Shown here: piece after piece, positions 52,714-61,276 of the stretch | How positions within the stretch are numbered: the stretch's first letter is position 1 | Layout: the number at the start of each line of letters is the position of its first letter | Origin: Saccharopolyspora erythraea NRRL 2338 | Lineage (GTDB): Bacteria > Actinomycetota > Actinomycetes > Mycobacteriales > Pseudonocardiaceae | Assembly: GCF_000062885.1 (NCBI RefSeq) | Contig: NC_009142.1 | Coordinates: 6,313,584-6,377,583 of the forward strand | Reading direction: 5' to 3' | Length of the DNA stretch: 64,000 bases | The notes under the pieces: generated by a model | Database searches by the model: none | Told to the model about the DNA's origin: nothing | The model's input: only the letters and a program-made list of their open reading frames with translations | Position numbers and translations under genes: made by a program

Positions 52714-53241
52714 GTGGCACGCAAGCCGGTGGACCGGGAACAGGACAACCCGGACAGCACCTCGAAGAACACCGCTCCCGCGCGGAGCACGGTCGCCGTC
52801 GACGAGCTGTCCAAGCTGATCATCGAGCAGCTGCAGGAGGACGGCCGCCGCTCGTACGCGGCCATCGGCAAGGCCGTGGGCCTGTCCGAGGCCGCCGTGC
52901 GCCAGCGGGTCCAGCGGCTGCTCGACTCCGGGATGGTGCAGATCGTCGCGGTGACCGATCCGCTCCAGCTCGGCTTCCTGCGCCAGGCGATGATCGGGGT
53001 CAAGGTCTCCGGTGACGCGCAACGGGTCGCCGACGAGCTCGCCGAGATCGAGGAGATCGAGTACGTCGTGGTCACCGCCGGGTCCTTCGACGTGCTCGTC
53101 GAGGTGGTGTGCCGCGACGACGACCAGCTGCTGGAAGTGATCAACCGGCGCATCCGCAGCCTGGACGCCGTCACGGGCACCGAGACCTTCGTCTACCTCA
53201 AGCTCCGCAAGCAGACCTACGCCTGGGGCACGCTGCGCTGA
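52714..53241 (+). CDS. Lrp/AsnC-family transcriptional regulator
   Basis: A 175-residue feast/famine regulator from GTG 52714. The AsnC HTH (IIEQLQEDGRRSYAAIGKAV, then SEAAVRQRVQRLLDSGMV) is followed by the RAM effector domain (DVLVEVVCRDDDQLLEVIN). It converges with the aldehyde dehydrogenase gene and lies beside an amine/amino acid catabolic set, which it probably controls. Confidence 0.94.
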   Translation: MARKPVDREQDNPDSTSKNTAPARSTVAVDELSKLIIEQLQEDGRRSYAAIGKAVGLSEAAVRQRVQRLLDSGMVQIVAVTDPLQLGFLRQAMIGVKVSGDAQRVADELAEIEEIEYVVVTAGSFDVLVEVVCRDDDQLLEVINRRIRSLDAVTGTETFVYLKLRKQTYAWGTLR

Positions 53242-53260
53242 GCCACCGCGAGCACAGGCC

Positions 53261-54694
53261 CTAGCCCAGGCTCGACATCACGTGCTTGACGCGGGTGTAG
53301 TCCTCCAGGCCGTACATCGACAGGTCCTTGCCGTAGCCGGAATGCCGGAAGCCGCCGTGCGGCATCTCGGCGACCAGCGGGATGTGGGTGTTGATCCACA
53401 CCGTGCCGAACTCCAGCTCCGCGCTCGCCCGCATCGCCCGCCCGTGGTCGGTGGTCCACACCGATGAGGCCAGCCCGTAGCGCACGGCGTTGGCCTTGTC
53501 GTAGGCGTCCTGCTCGTCGCTGAACCGCTGCACGGTCAGCACCGGCCCGAAGACCTCCTCCTGCACGATCTCGTCGTCCTGGCGCAGGCCCGAGACGACC
53601 GTCGGCGCGTAGAAGTACCCGCGGTCACCGACCCGCTCCCCACCACAGTGGACTGTCGCGTGGGCGGGCAGCCGGTCCACGAAGCCCGCGACCTTCTCCA
53701 GTTGCGCCGCGCTGTTGAGCGGCCCGTAGAGGACGTCGGGGTCGTCGGAGGCGCCCGTCCGCGTCGCACGCGCCTGCTCGGTCAGCGCGGCGAGGAAGTC
53801 GTCGTGCACCGCGTCGTGGACGAGCACCCGGGTCGCCGCGGTGCAGTCCTGCCCGGCGTTGAAGTACCCGGCGGTGGCGATGCCCTCGGCCGCCGCGGCG
53901 ATGTCGGCGTCGTCGAAGACCAGCACCGGGGCCTTGCCGCCGAGTTCCAGGTGGACGCGCTTGAGGTCGCGGGCGGCCGACCCGGCGACCTCCATGCCCG
54001 CCCGCACCGATCCGGTGATGGAGGCCATCCGCGGCACCGGGTGCTCCACGAGCAGCCGCCCGGTGTCGCGGTCGCCGGTGACGACGTTGAACACGCCCGC
54101 GGGCAGGAACTCCGAGGCGATCCCGGCGAGCAGCAGCGTGCTCGCCGGGGTCGTCTCCGACGGCTTGAGCACGACGGTGTTGCCGGCGGCCAGCGCGGGA
54201 GCGATCTTCCAGATCGCCATCAGCAGCGGGTAGTTCCACGGCGTCACCTGCGCGCAGACACCGACCGGCTCGCGGCGCACGAACGAGGTGTGCCCGGCCA
54301 TGTACTCGCCCGCGGCCCTGCCCTCCAGCACCCGCGCCGCCCCGGCGAAGAACCGGAGGTGGTCCAGCACCATCGGCATCTCCTCGGCGCGGGTCGTCGC
54401 CAGCGGCTTGCCTGTGTCGGCGCACTCGACCGCGATGACCTCCTCCGCACGCGCCTCGACGGCGTCGGCGATGCGGGTCAGCGCGAGCTGGCGCTGCGCG
54501 GGCGTGGTGCGCCGCCAGTCGCGGAAAGCCTTGTCCGCGGCCGACATCGCGGCCTCGACGTCGGCAGGCCCGGACAACGCCTGCTCGGCCTGGACCTCGT
54601 CGGTGACCGGGTCGAGCACCTCCAGCGCACGCCCGTCGGCCGCCGGCACCCAGCGGCCGTCGATGAAGTTGTCGAGCACCCGGCTGCCCGCCAT
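53261..54694 (-). CDS. Aldehyde dehydrogenase (aminobutyraldehyde-type)
   Basis: NAD(P)-dependent dehydrogenase of 477 residues. The Glu-containing LELGGKAPVLVF (about 247) and the catalytic Cys in YFNAGQDCTAATRV (about 281) are both present, as are TPWNYPLLMAIWK and KPSETTP for cofactor binding. ATG 54694 is used; the frame extends to 54901 but GAGG precedes 54694. It is divergent from an APC permease that is followed by a class III aminotransferase, suggesting transamination of a diamine or GABA and then oxidation of the aldehyde. Confidence 0.94.
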   Translation of the reverse strand: MAGSRVLDNFIDGRWVPAADGRALEVLDPVTDEVQAEQALSGPADVEAAMSAADKAFRDWRRTTPAQRQLALTRIADAVEARAEEVIAVECADTGKPLATTRAEEMPMVLDHLRFFAGAARVLEGRAAGEYMAGHTSFVRREPVGVCAQVTPWNYPLLMAIWKIAPALAAGNTVVLKPSETTPASTLLLAGIASEFLPAGVFNVVTGDRDTGRLLVEHPVPRMASITGSVRAGMEVAGSAARDLKRVHLELGGKAPVLVFDDADIAAAAEGIATAGYFNAGQDCTAATRVLVHDAVHDDFLAALTEQARATRTGASDDPDVLYGPLNSAAQLEKVAGFVDRLPAHATVHCGGERVGDRGYFYAPTVVSGLRQDDEIVQEEVFGPVLTVQRFSDEQDAYDKANAVRYGLASSVWTTDHGRAMRASAELEFGTVWINTHIPLVAEMPHGGFRHSGYGKDLSMYGLEDYTRVKHVMSSLG

Positions 54695-54901
54695 CGGCAC
54701 ACCTCTTCCTTCAACGCTCAAAATCGATCGGATCGACTGACTCAGTCGCGAACATGCTCTCCCGCAACGCTTTCGATGGCAATACGTGCTCCGGAACCAC
54801 TTTTTTCGTTGCCGGAGTATTGACGCGGCAACGCCCGCTGCTTTCAATGGGACGCCACGCGCGCGCTGCCCTGCCCCTCGAATCCCCTGCGAGGCACCCA
54901 C

Positions 54902-56272
54902 ATGTCGCGAATCGATGACGCCCAGGCGTCACCGGCCCGGACCGAGAACCTGCCCAGAGTGCTGACCGTGTTCGGCGGCGTCCTGCTGACGCTGTCCTGC
55001 GTGACCCCGGCTTCGTCGCTGTTCATCGTCGTGCCGCCGCTGGTGCAGACCCAGGGCACCGGCGTGGTGCTCACCCTCGTGCTCGGCGCGCTGGTCTCGC
55101 TCGGCGTCGCGTGCTGCTACAGCGAGCTGGGCACCCGCTTCCCGCACGCCGGCGGGGAGTACTCGATCGTGGCGCGGGTGCTCGGCCGCGGCGCCGGGTG
55201 GGTCACCTTCGTCATGAGCCTGACGATGATCGTCGTCGTGCCGCCGGTGATCGCCCTGGGCACGGCCGACTACCTGAGCGCCTTCGTCGGCCTGGACCCG
55301 TCGCTGACCGGCGCGGCGGTGATGGCGCTGGCCACCGCGACCGCACTGCTGGACGTCCGCTCCAACGCGCTGGTGACCGGGATCTTCCTCGGCATCGAGG
55401 TGCTGGCCGCCGCACTGGTGGCGGTGTTCGGCTTCGCCAACGCCGAACGGCCGGTGAGCACGCTGGTGGCGCCGGTCGTCCCGGACGCCGCGGGCGGGTC
55501 CGCGCCGTTCACCGCGGGCGTGCTGCTGACCGGCCTCACCGTCGGCATCTTCACCTTCCAGGGCTTCGGCAGCGCGGTCTACCTGTCGGAGGAACTGCGC
55601 GACCCGCGCCGCAGCGTGGCGCGGACGGTGATCTGCTCGCTGCTGGCGTCGGTGTTGATCATCGTGGTGCCGACGGCCGCGGTCGTGCTCGGTGCGCCCA
55701 CCGAGGCGGACCTGGCCGGCGCCGACTTCACCGCCATCGTCGAGTCGTGGGGCGGACCGGTGCTCGCGGCGTTCGTGAGCCTGACCGTGGCCGCGGCGAT
55801 CCTCAACGCGGTGATCGTCATGGTCCTGCAGAACGCCCGCGTCCTCTACGCCTCGGCGCGCGACCGGGCGTGGCCGTCGGCGGTCAACCGCGCGCTGACC
55901 CGGCTGCACCCCCGCTGGCGCTCGCCGTGGGTGGCGACCCTCGCGGTGGGCCTGCCGGGCGCGGTCCTGGCCGGGCTGGCCGACATCGAGGCGCTCATCG
56001 GCGTCACCGGCGTGGTCGTCGCCGCGCTCTACCTGCTGCTGGCGGTCGCGGCGCTGCGGTCGCGGCGGCAGCGGGCCGAGCACGGGTGGCGGATGCCGCT
56101 GTGGCCGGTCCCGGCGGTGGTGACGATCGCGGCCATCTGCCTGGCGCTGGCGAACCAGGAGACCACCGACCTGCTGCTGACGGGCGGGGTCGTCGCCCTG
56201 GCCGGGCTGTACTACGCCTGCCACCTCCGGAGCCGTCGTGAGACGCACTGGATCATCTCGAAACAGTCGTAA
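54902..56272 (+). CDS. APC-superfamily amino acid/amine permease
   Basis: A 456-residue transporter with 12 hydrophobic helices. The N-terminal GVLLTLSCVTPASSLFIVVPP and YSELGTRFPHAGGEYSIVAR segments are typical APC motifs, the latter containing the conserved G-E-Y. It is 84 bases upstream of the aminotransferase and is probably cotranscribed with it. Likely substrate is GABA or a polyamine-related compound, inferred from the neighbours. Confidence 0.92.
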   Translation: MSRIDDAQASPARTENLPRVLTVFGGVLLTLSCVTPASSLFIVVPPLVQTQGTGVVLTLVLGALVSLGVACCYSELGTRFPHAGGEYSIVARVLGRGAGWVTFVMSLTMIVVVPPVIALGTADYLSAFVGLDPSLTGAAVMALATATALLDVRSNALVTGIFLGIEVLAAALVAVFGFANAERPVSTLVAPVVPDAAGGSAPFTAGVLLTGLTVGIFTFQGFGSAVYLSEELRDPRRSVARTVICSLLASVLIIVVPTAAVVLGAPTEADLAGADFTAIVESWGGPVLAAFVSLTVAAAILNAVIVMVLQNARVLYASARDRAWPSAVNRALTRLHPRWRSPWVATLAVGLPGAVLAGLADIEALIGVTGVVVAALYLLLAVAALRSRRQRAEHGWRMPLWPVPAVVTIAAICLALANQETTDLLLTGGVVALAGLYYACHLRSRRETHWIISKQS

Positions 56273-56356
56273 TCTCGATACCGGACGACGCTTTCAGTTG
56301 CTTAGTCGCTCATCTACGATGGAAACCGCAAAGCCATCCAGAACGCGAGGTTGATC

Positions 56357-57742
56357 ATGACCGCGACGGAGAACCCCGCCGCCACCAGGACGCTCGGCGA
56401 CCGAGCCCGCGACCACCTGTGGTTGCACTTCGCCCAGCACGCCGGCTACGCCGACCGGGAGATCCCGGTGATCACCCGCGGCGAGGGCGCCTACGTCTAC
56501 GACGAGCGCGGCAAGCGCTACCTCGACGGCCTGGCCGGGCTGTTCGCGGTCCAGGTCGGCCACGGCCGCGAGGAGTTGGCGCTGGCCGCGGCCGAGCAGA
56601 CCCGCAAGCTCGCCTACTTCCCGCTGTGGTCGCACGCGCACCCCAGCGCCATCGAGCTCGCCGAGCGGATCGCCGCGCAGGCGCCGGGCGAGCTGAACCG
56701 GGTCTTCTTCACCGGAGGCGGCGGCGAGGCCGTCGAAACCGCGTGGAAGCTGGCCAAGCAGTACTTCAAGAAGACCGGCAAGCCGACCAAGCACAAGGTG
56801 ATCAGCCGCTCGCTGGCCTACCACGGCACGTCGCAGGGTGCGCTGTCGATCACCGGCATCCCGGGCGCGAAGCAGGACTTCGAACCGCTGGTGCCCAGCG
56901 CCATCAAGGTGCCCAACACCAACTTCTACCGCGCTCCCGAGCACGCCGGCGACTACGAGGCGTTCGGCCGGTGGGCCGCCGACCAGGTCGCGCTGGCCAT
57001 CGAGATGGAGGGGCCGGACACCGTGGCGGCGGTGTTCCTCGAACCGCTGCAGAACACCGGCGGCTGCTTCCCGCCGCCGCCCGGCTACTGGCAGCGGGTC
57101 CGCGAGATCTGCGACGCCTACGACGTCCTGCTGGTCTCCGACGAGGTGATCTGCGCATTCGGCCGCCTGGGGCACGACTTCGGCGCCAACCGCTACGGCT
57201 ACCAGCCCGACATCATCACCACCGCCAAGGGCCTCACCTCCGGCTACGCGCCGCTGGGCGCGATGATCGCCGACGAACGGCTGATGCGGCCGTTCCTGTC
57301 CGGCGGCAGCAGCTTCGCGCACGGCTCGACCTACGGCGGACATCCCGTCTCGTGCGCGGTGGCGATGGCCAACCTCGACGTCATGGAGTCCGAGGACCTC
57401 TACGGCCGGGTGCTGTCCAACGAGGCGAACTTCCGCGCCACGCTGGAGAAGCTGCTCGACCTGCCGATCGTCGGCGACGTGCGCGGGCAGGGCTACTTCT
57501 ACGGCATCGAGCTGGTGAAGGACAAAGCGACCAAGGCGACCTTCACCCCGGACGACGCCGAGCGCGTGCTGCGCGGCTACGTCTCCGACGCACTGTTCGA
57601 CGCCGGGCTCTACTGCCGCGCCGACGACCGCGCCGAACCGGTGATCCAGCTCGCGCCGCCGCTGATCTGCACCCAGGAGCACTTCGACGAGGTCGAGCAG
57701 ATCCTGCGCTCGGTGCTGTCGGAGGCGTGGACGCGGCTGTGA
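56357..57742 (+). CDS. Class III (omega) aminotransferase
   Basis: PLP-dependent aminotransferase of 461 residues. PLP Lys lies in TTAKGLTSGYAPLGAMI (about 292); GGGGEAVETAWKLAKQY and VSDEVICAFGRLG also match the class. Members act on putrescine, GABA or beta-alanine with pyruvate as acceptor. ATG 56357 follows GAGG at 6 bases; TTG 56351 is the upstream alternative. Together with the adjacent permease and the divergent dehydrogenase it forms an amine catabolic set. Confidence 0.94.
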   Translation: MTATENPAATRTLGDRARDHLWLHFAQHAGYADREIPVITRGEGAYVYDERGKRYLDGLAGLFAVQVGHGREELALAAAEQTRKLAYFPLWSHAHPSAIELAERIAAQAPGELNRVFFTGGGGEAVETAWKLAKQYFKKTGKPTKHKVISRSLAYHGTSQGALSITGIPGAKQDFEPLVPSAIKVPNTNFYRAPEHAGDYEAFGRWAADQVALAIEMEGPDTVAAVFLEPLQNTGGCFPPPPGYWQRVREICDAYDVLLVSDEVICAFGRLGHDFGANRYGYQPDIITTAKGLTSGYAPLGAMIADERLMRPFLSGGSSFAHGSTYGGHPVSCAVAMANLDVMESEDLYGRVLSNEANFRATLEKLLDLPIVGDVRGQGYFYGIELVKDKATKATFTPDDAERVLRGYVSDALFDAGLYCRADDRAEPVIQLAPPLICTQEHFDEVEQILRSVLSEAWTRL

Positions 57743-57749
57743 GAGCCGT

Positions 57750-57780
57750 GGGGAGGCCGCCGGTCCGCGGTGGCCTCCCC
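57750..57780 (+). terminator. Stem-loop after the aminotransferase
   Basis: GGGGAGGCC (57750-57758) pairs with GGCCTCCCC (57772-57780), 8 bases after the stop, with an inner GC-rich extension. Confidence 0.75.
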
Positions 57781-57970
57781 CCGGTTTCCGGGTGGTCCCG
57801 GCTGCCACCCAGGTTTCCCAGTGGGCATCGGCGTCCCGGTGCGGCACCGGGACGCCGACCGGGTGCTATTTCCCGATCAGGTGGAACGACACCCCATCGG
57901 ATGTCAGCAGAGGCTCGGCCTCCGGCATTCTGGTTGCCTTCTCACGCAACCGGACTCAGGAGGACACGCC

Positions 57971-58801
57971 GTGGGGACCATCCGGCCCTTGATCACGCTG
58001 CTGCTCGCAATGCTGCTCACCGCGACCGCCGCACCCGCGCTCGCGCAGGCCCGCGACGGCGCCCGGTGCGCGTCCACACTGGACTGCACTGCGAGCGAGC
58101 TGGAGTCGTTGCCACTGCGGGAGCGGCTGGTCTTCATCCGTGCGTTGCAGGACCGCGTCGCGGCCGAGCACGTGCCCGGTTTCCGGCACTGGCGCAACAT
58201 CGAAGGTCTGCTCACCTTCTTCAGCGAGAAGGGAATGGGAGCAAGGGGTTCATGGGTGTCCCATGTGGATTCTGGTGATCTCGAAGGGATTGAGCGCGGC
58301 ACCGCCATCGCGCTCGGTGTGTCCGACGACGACTTCGGGAACCCCGGCGCACCGCTGTGGGCCGACTACCTCAACCGGATGCGGCGGGGCGAGCTGACCG
58401 ACCGCTCGGTGCACGACCAGGCGTGGAGCCAGGCCGAACAGGTGTCGACCGACCACGGACGCCGCCTGGCGGAGCGCGCCGGGGTGAGCCCCGCCCGGAT
58501 GGAGTGGAACCTCTTCCAGTTCGCCCAGCTCTACCGGTGGATGATGCGCAACCCGCAGACCGCCTTGATCCTACTGGACGAACACATCGCGGGACCGCTC
58601 GGAATCCCGTTCGTCCCGGCCGACTTCCTGCGCTGGCTGACCGACGTGACCACGCCCGTCCCCGTCTACCGCGGTGCACACGCCGCCTACGACATCTCGC
58701 TCCCGAACCCCGTCGGCGCACCGGTCAGCATGCTGGAGCTGCTGCTGGCCTACGCGCCGGAGCTGGTGCGGGTCTACCGGGAGGAGACCGGCGCCGTCTG
58801 A
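57971..58801 (+). CDS. Secreted hypothetical protein
   Basis: A 276-residue exported protein from GTG 57971, preceded by AGGAGG. The signal peptide is TIRPLITLLLAMLLTATAAP followed by an ALAQA cleavage site. The mature part has an early cysteine pair (CASTLDCTASELESL) and then a helical domain (ERLVFIRALQDRVAAEHV; WNLFQFAQLYRWMMRNPQTA). I do not recognise a family. It stands alone between the aminotransferase and another secreted protein. Confidence 0.75.
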   Translation: MGTIRPLITLLLAMLLTATAAPALAQARDGARCASTLDCTASELESLPLRERLVFIRALQDRVAAEHVPGFRHWRNIEGLLTFFSEKGMGARGSWVSHVDSGDLEGIERGTAIALGVSDDDFGNPGAPLWADYLNRMRRGELTDRSVHDQAWSQAEQVSTDHGRRLAERAGVSPARMEWNLFQFAQLYRWMMRNPQTALILLDEHIAGPLGIPFVPADFLRWLTDVTTPVPVYRGAHAAYDISLPNPVGAPVSMLELLLAYAPELVRVYREETGAV

Positions 58802-58920
58802 CGGCCTCGGCAGGTTGGTGCCGGTGTCACCTCCGGTTCGCCGGTTGCTCTTCCACTGGATGCCGGCTGCCGGTTCGATCAGTTCGCGGACGGTGGTCGT
58901 CCGCGTCGAACCGGGAGGAC

Positions 58921-59910
58921 ATGATGGGCGCACGACACCCGCGCCGGAAGGCCCTGGGGCTCACCGCGGTCGCCTGCTTGACGAGCCTGATCGGGCTCAG
59001 CGGGGTGGCCGGTGCCGCCCCTGGCACCCAGGCCACCGATGGCCCGATCGTCGTCACCGAGCAGGCGAGCGACCGCATCCTGGTGCTCGAGGCCGACCAG
59101 GCCGCCTGGGACGCGCCGAGGTTCCTGTGGTCGTGGAAGCCCACGCGGGACAACGGGATGGGCGAGTTCACCGGCAACTGGGGCAACCCCGACGAGGCGA
59201 AGCTCGTCGAACGCGGCGGCCGCCGGTACCTGCTCACCACCGACTCCAAAGGCCTGGCCGCCGTCGTGCCCTACCCGCAGGGCACCGGCTCCTACTGGGC
59301 CGCCGACGTCGACGCGCGCAACAACCCGCACAGCATCGAACTGCTCCCGGACGGCAACGTCGCCGTCGCCGCCAGCACCGGCGGGTGGATCCGCGTCTAC
59401 ACCGCCTCGCAGGGCCCGCGCAGCACGCACCACGCCGAATACCCGATGCCTGGCGGACACGGCGTGGTGTGGGACGGCGAGCGCGGAGTGCTGTGGGCGC
59501 TCGGCGACGACCACCTCGTGGTGCTGACCATCGGGGGCACTGTGGCCGACCCGGTGCTGACGGAGACGCGGAAGGTGGCGCTGCCGACCCGTCACGGCCA
59601 CGACCTGACCCCGGTCCCCGGCAACGCCGACCTGCTGTGGGTCAGCACCGGCACACGGGTGTACCAGTACTCGAAGTCGCGCAACGCCTTCCTCGACGAC
59701 TACCCCGGCGCCGGGCGCATCGACAGGGAAGGCGTCAAGACGGTCGGCAGCGACCCTTCGACCGGCCGCGTGCTCTCGACGTCGCCGCAGCCGGGGCACA
59801 CCTGCACGTGGTGCACCGAAACCGTGCAGCTCGAACAGGCCGCGGGGGCTTTGACCCTGGAGGACGCCGGGATCTACAAGGCCCGCTGGTGGTTCGCCAC
59901 GTCCCGGTGA
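58921..59910 (+). CDS. Secreted beta-propeller-like protein (DUF6528-like)
   Basis: A 329-residue exported protein. The signal peptide is at MGARHPRRKALGLTAVACLT. Repeated segments such as SDRILVLEADQAAWDAPRF, NPHSIELLPDGNVAVA and GGHGVVWDGERGVLWALGDD look like propeller blades; the pattern resembles DUF6528. ATG 58921 or 58924 both fit the GGGAGG site. The function is unknown; such proteins are often carbohydrate-related or surface-associated. Confidence 0.78.
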   Translation: MMGARHPRRKALGLTAVACLTSLIGLSGVAGAAPGTQATDGPIVVTEQASDRILVLEADQAAWDAPRFLWSWKPTRDNGMGEFTGNWGNPDEAKLVERGGRRYLLTTDSKGLAAVVPYPQGTGSYWAADVDARNNPHSIELLPDGNVAVAASTGGWIRVYTASQGPRSTHHAEYPMPGGHGVVWDGERGVLWALGDDHLVVLTIGGTVADPVLTETRKVALPTRHGHDLTPVPGNADLLWVSTGTRVYQYSKSRNAFLDDYPGAGRIDREGVKTVGSDPSTGRVLSTSPQPGHTCTWCTETVQLEQAAGALTLEDAGIYKARWWFATSR

Positions 59911-60024
59911 GGGTCGACTTCGGCAACTCCACCGGCACATCTCACGGAAGCGCACCTGCGGTGTCAACGCGGCTGCTGCCCGGAGGGCACCGACGCCGAA
60001 GTGCGCGTCACGACCTTTCCGCCG

Positions 60025-60864
60025 CTACCCGGTCCAGAGAGCGGCGACGATGGAGTTCGCCGGACCACCGATCCGGGTCCAGTTCGCCGGGTCGCCGTCG
60101 AAGCGGAACACACCACCTCCGTCGGGGTTGGTGCTCAGCCCGAAAATGTTCTCGAGGCTGACCGCGAACGATGCGCCGGGACCCCCGATGTGACGCCACT
60201 GAGGCGGGTTGTCCGGGTTGTCCTCCGGACTGTGGAACTGGAAACCGAACAGCTCTCCGTTGTCGGGGTTGGTCGCCACCAGCCCCCAGGGGCCGCCATA
60301 GATCTCCCCCGCAACACTGCCGATCTCCGTCCAGGACATACCGGAACCGTCATACCGGAAAACACCACCACCTCCCGGGAACTTGCTCAACCCGTACACC
60401 GAATCCCCGGTCACCGCGAACGAAGCACCCGGACCCCCGATGTGCGCCCAACTGAACGGTGTGTTGAGATACATGAACAAGTCCCCGGTGTCGGGAGTGG
60501 TGGCCACCAGCCCCCAGGGGCCGCCATAGATCTCCCCCGCAACACTGCCGATCTCCGTCCAGGACATGCCGGAACCGTCATACCGGAAAACACCACCACC
60601 TCCCGGGAACTTGCTCAACCCGTACACCGAATCCCCGGTCACCGCGAACGAAGCACCCGGACCCCCGATGTGCGCCCAACTGAACGGTGTGTTGAGATAC
60701 ATGAACAAGTCCCCGGTGTCGGGAGTGGTGGCCACCAGTCCCCTGTTGCCGCCGAAGAGCCGGGCCGCCGGGCCACCCACCTGGACCCAGCTCCCGTCGT
60801 GGAAGTGGAAGACACCGTCCTTCTCCGGCGTCATCGCGTAGATGCTGAACTCGGTGCGGACCAT
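60025..60864 (-). CDS. Tectonin-like beta-propeller protein
   Basis: A 279-residue protein without a signal peptide, made of about six to seven repeats of 37-38 residues, each containing a W-x-x-IG pair and GLVAT- or VYGLS-type strands (WAHIGGPGASFAVTGDSVYG; WTEIGSVAGEIYGGPWGLVA). This is the tectonin/TECPR pattern, in which such propellers bind sugars or lipopolysaccharide. Blades two to five come from two near-identical 228-bp copies. GGGGAGG precedes ATG 60864. Function unknown; a lectin-like role is inference. Confidence 0.8.
   Translation of the reverse strand: MVRTEFSIYAMTPEKDGVFHFHDGSWVQVGGPAARLFGGNRGLVATTPDTGDLFMYLNTPFSWAHIGGPGASFAVTGDSVYGLSKFPGGGGVFRYDGSGMSWTEIGSVAGEIYGGPWGLVATTPDTGDLFMYLNTPFSWAHIGGPGASFAVTGDSVYGLSKFPGGGGVFRYDGSGMSWTEIGSVAGEIYGGPWGLVATNPDNGELFGFQFHSPEDNPDNPPQWRHIGGPGASFAVSLENIFGLSTNPDGGGVFRFDGDPANWTRIGGPANSIVAALWTG
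60275..60730 (-). repeat. Two near-identical 228-bp tandem units in the tectonin gene
   Basis: Positions 60275-60502 and 60503-60730 differ by very few bases; I see ACATACC against ACATGCC at 60336/60564 and a few at the left end. Each unit encodes 76 residues, two blades, and keeps the frame. Confidence 0.9.
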
Positions 60865-61162
60865 GATCGCCTCCCCTCAAACCAGGCCGAAACCGGGAGG
60901 AAGTCCGCCAGAGCGTCGTCGCACGCAGAGCCAAAGGCGCCAGGCGAGCCGATCGCGCATCCCGCCCCTTGAACGGGCGCGATCCGCCGGGCGTTGCTTC
61001 GATCCCGTACGCGCGGCCTCGGCGGCTCTCCTGCTCCCGCGCGCAAGTCTCCCGATGGGGTCCCGCGGGGAGCCAGAGCCGAAAGTCACCGCCTGTTCTA
61101 TGTGGACGAAAACGCGAAGCATCGGGTTCGCAACTCTGAAAACCCCACTCCACGACGTGAAG

Positions 61163-61205
61163 AAGCCCCTTCCGCGAGAGTCGGGGGTTATCGCGGAAGG
61201 GGCTT
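61163..61205 (-). terminator. Perfect 15-bp stem-loop after the E2 gene
   Basis: AAGCCCCTTCCGCGA (61163-61177) and TCGCGGAAGGGGCTT (61191-61205) pair over 15 bp with a 13-base loop, 72 bases past the E2 stop. No gene is seen in 60865-61276, which otherwise holds the upstream region of the tectonin gene. Confidence 0.9.
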
Positions 61206-61276
61206 GGTCTCGGGGCGCTGCGACCATCCGCGCTGCCGCGCGAATGGCCTGCCGGGGCGGGAGCGGTCGCCGTGCG

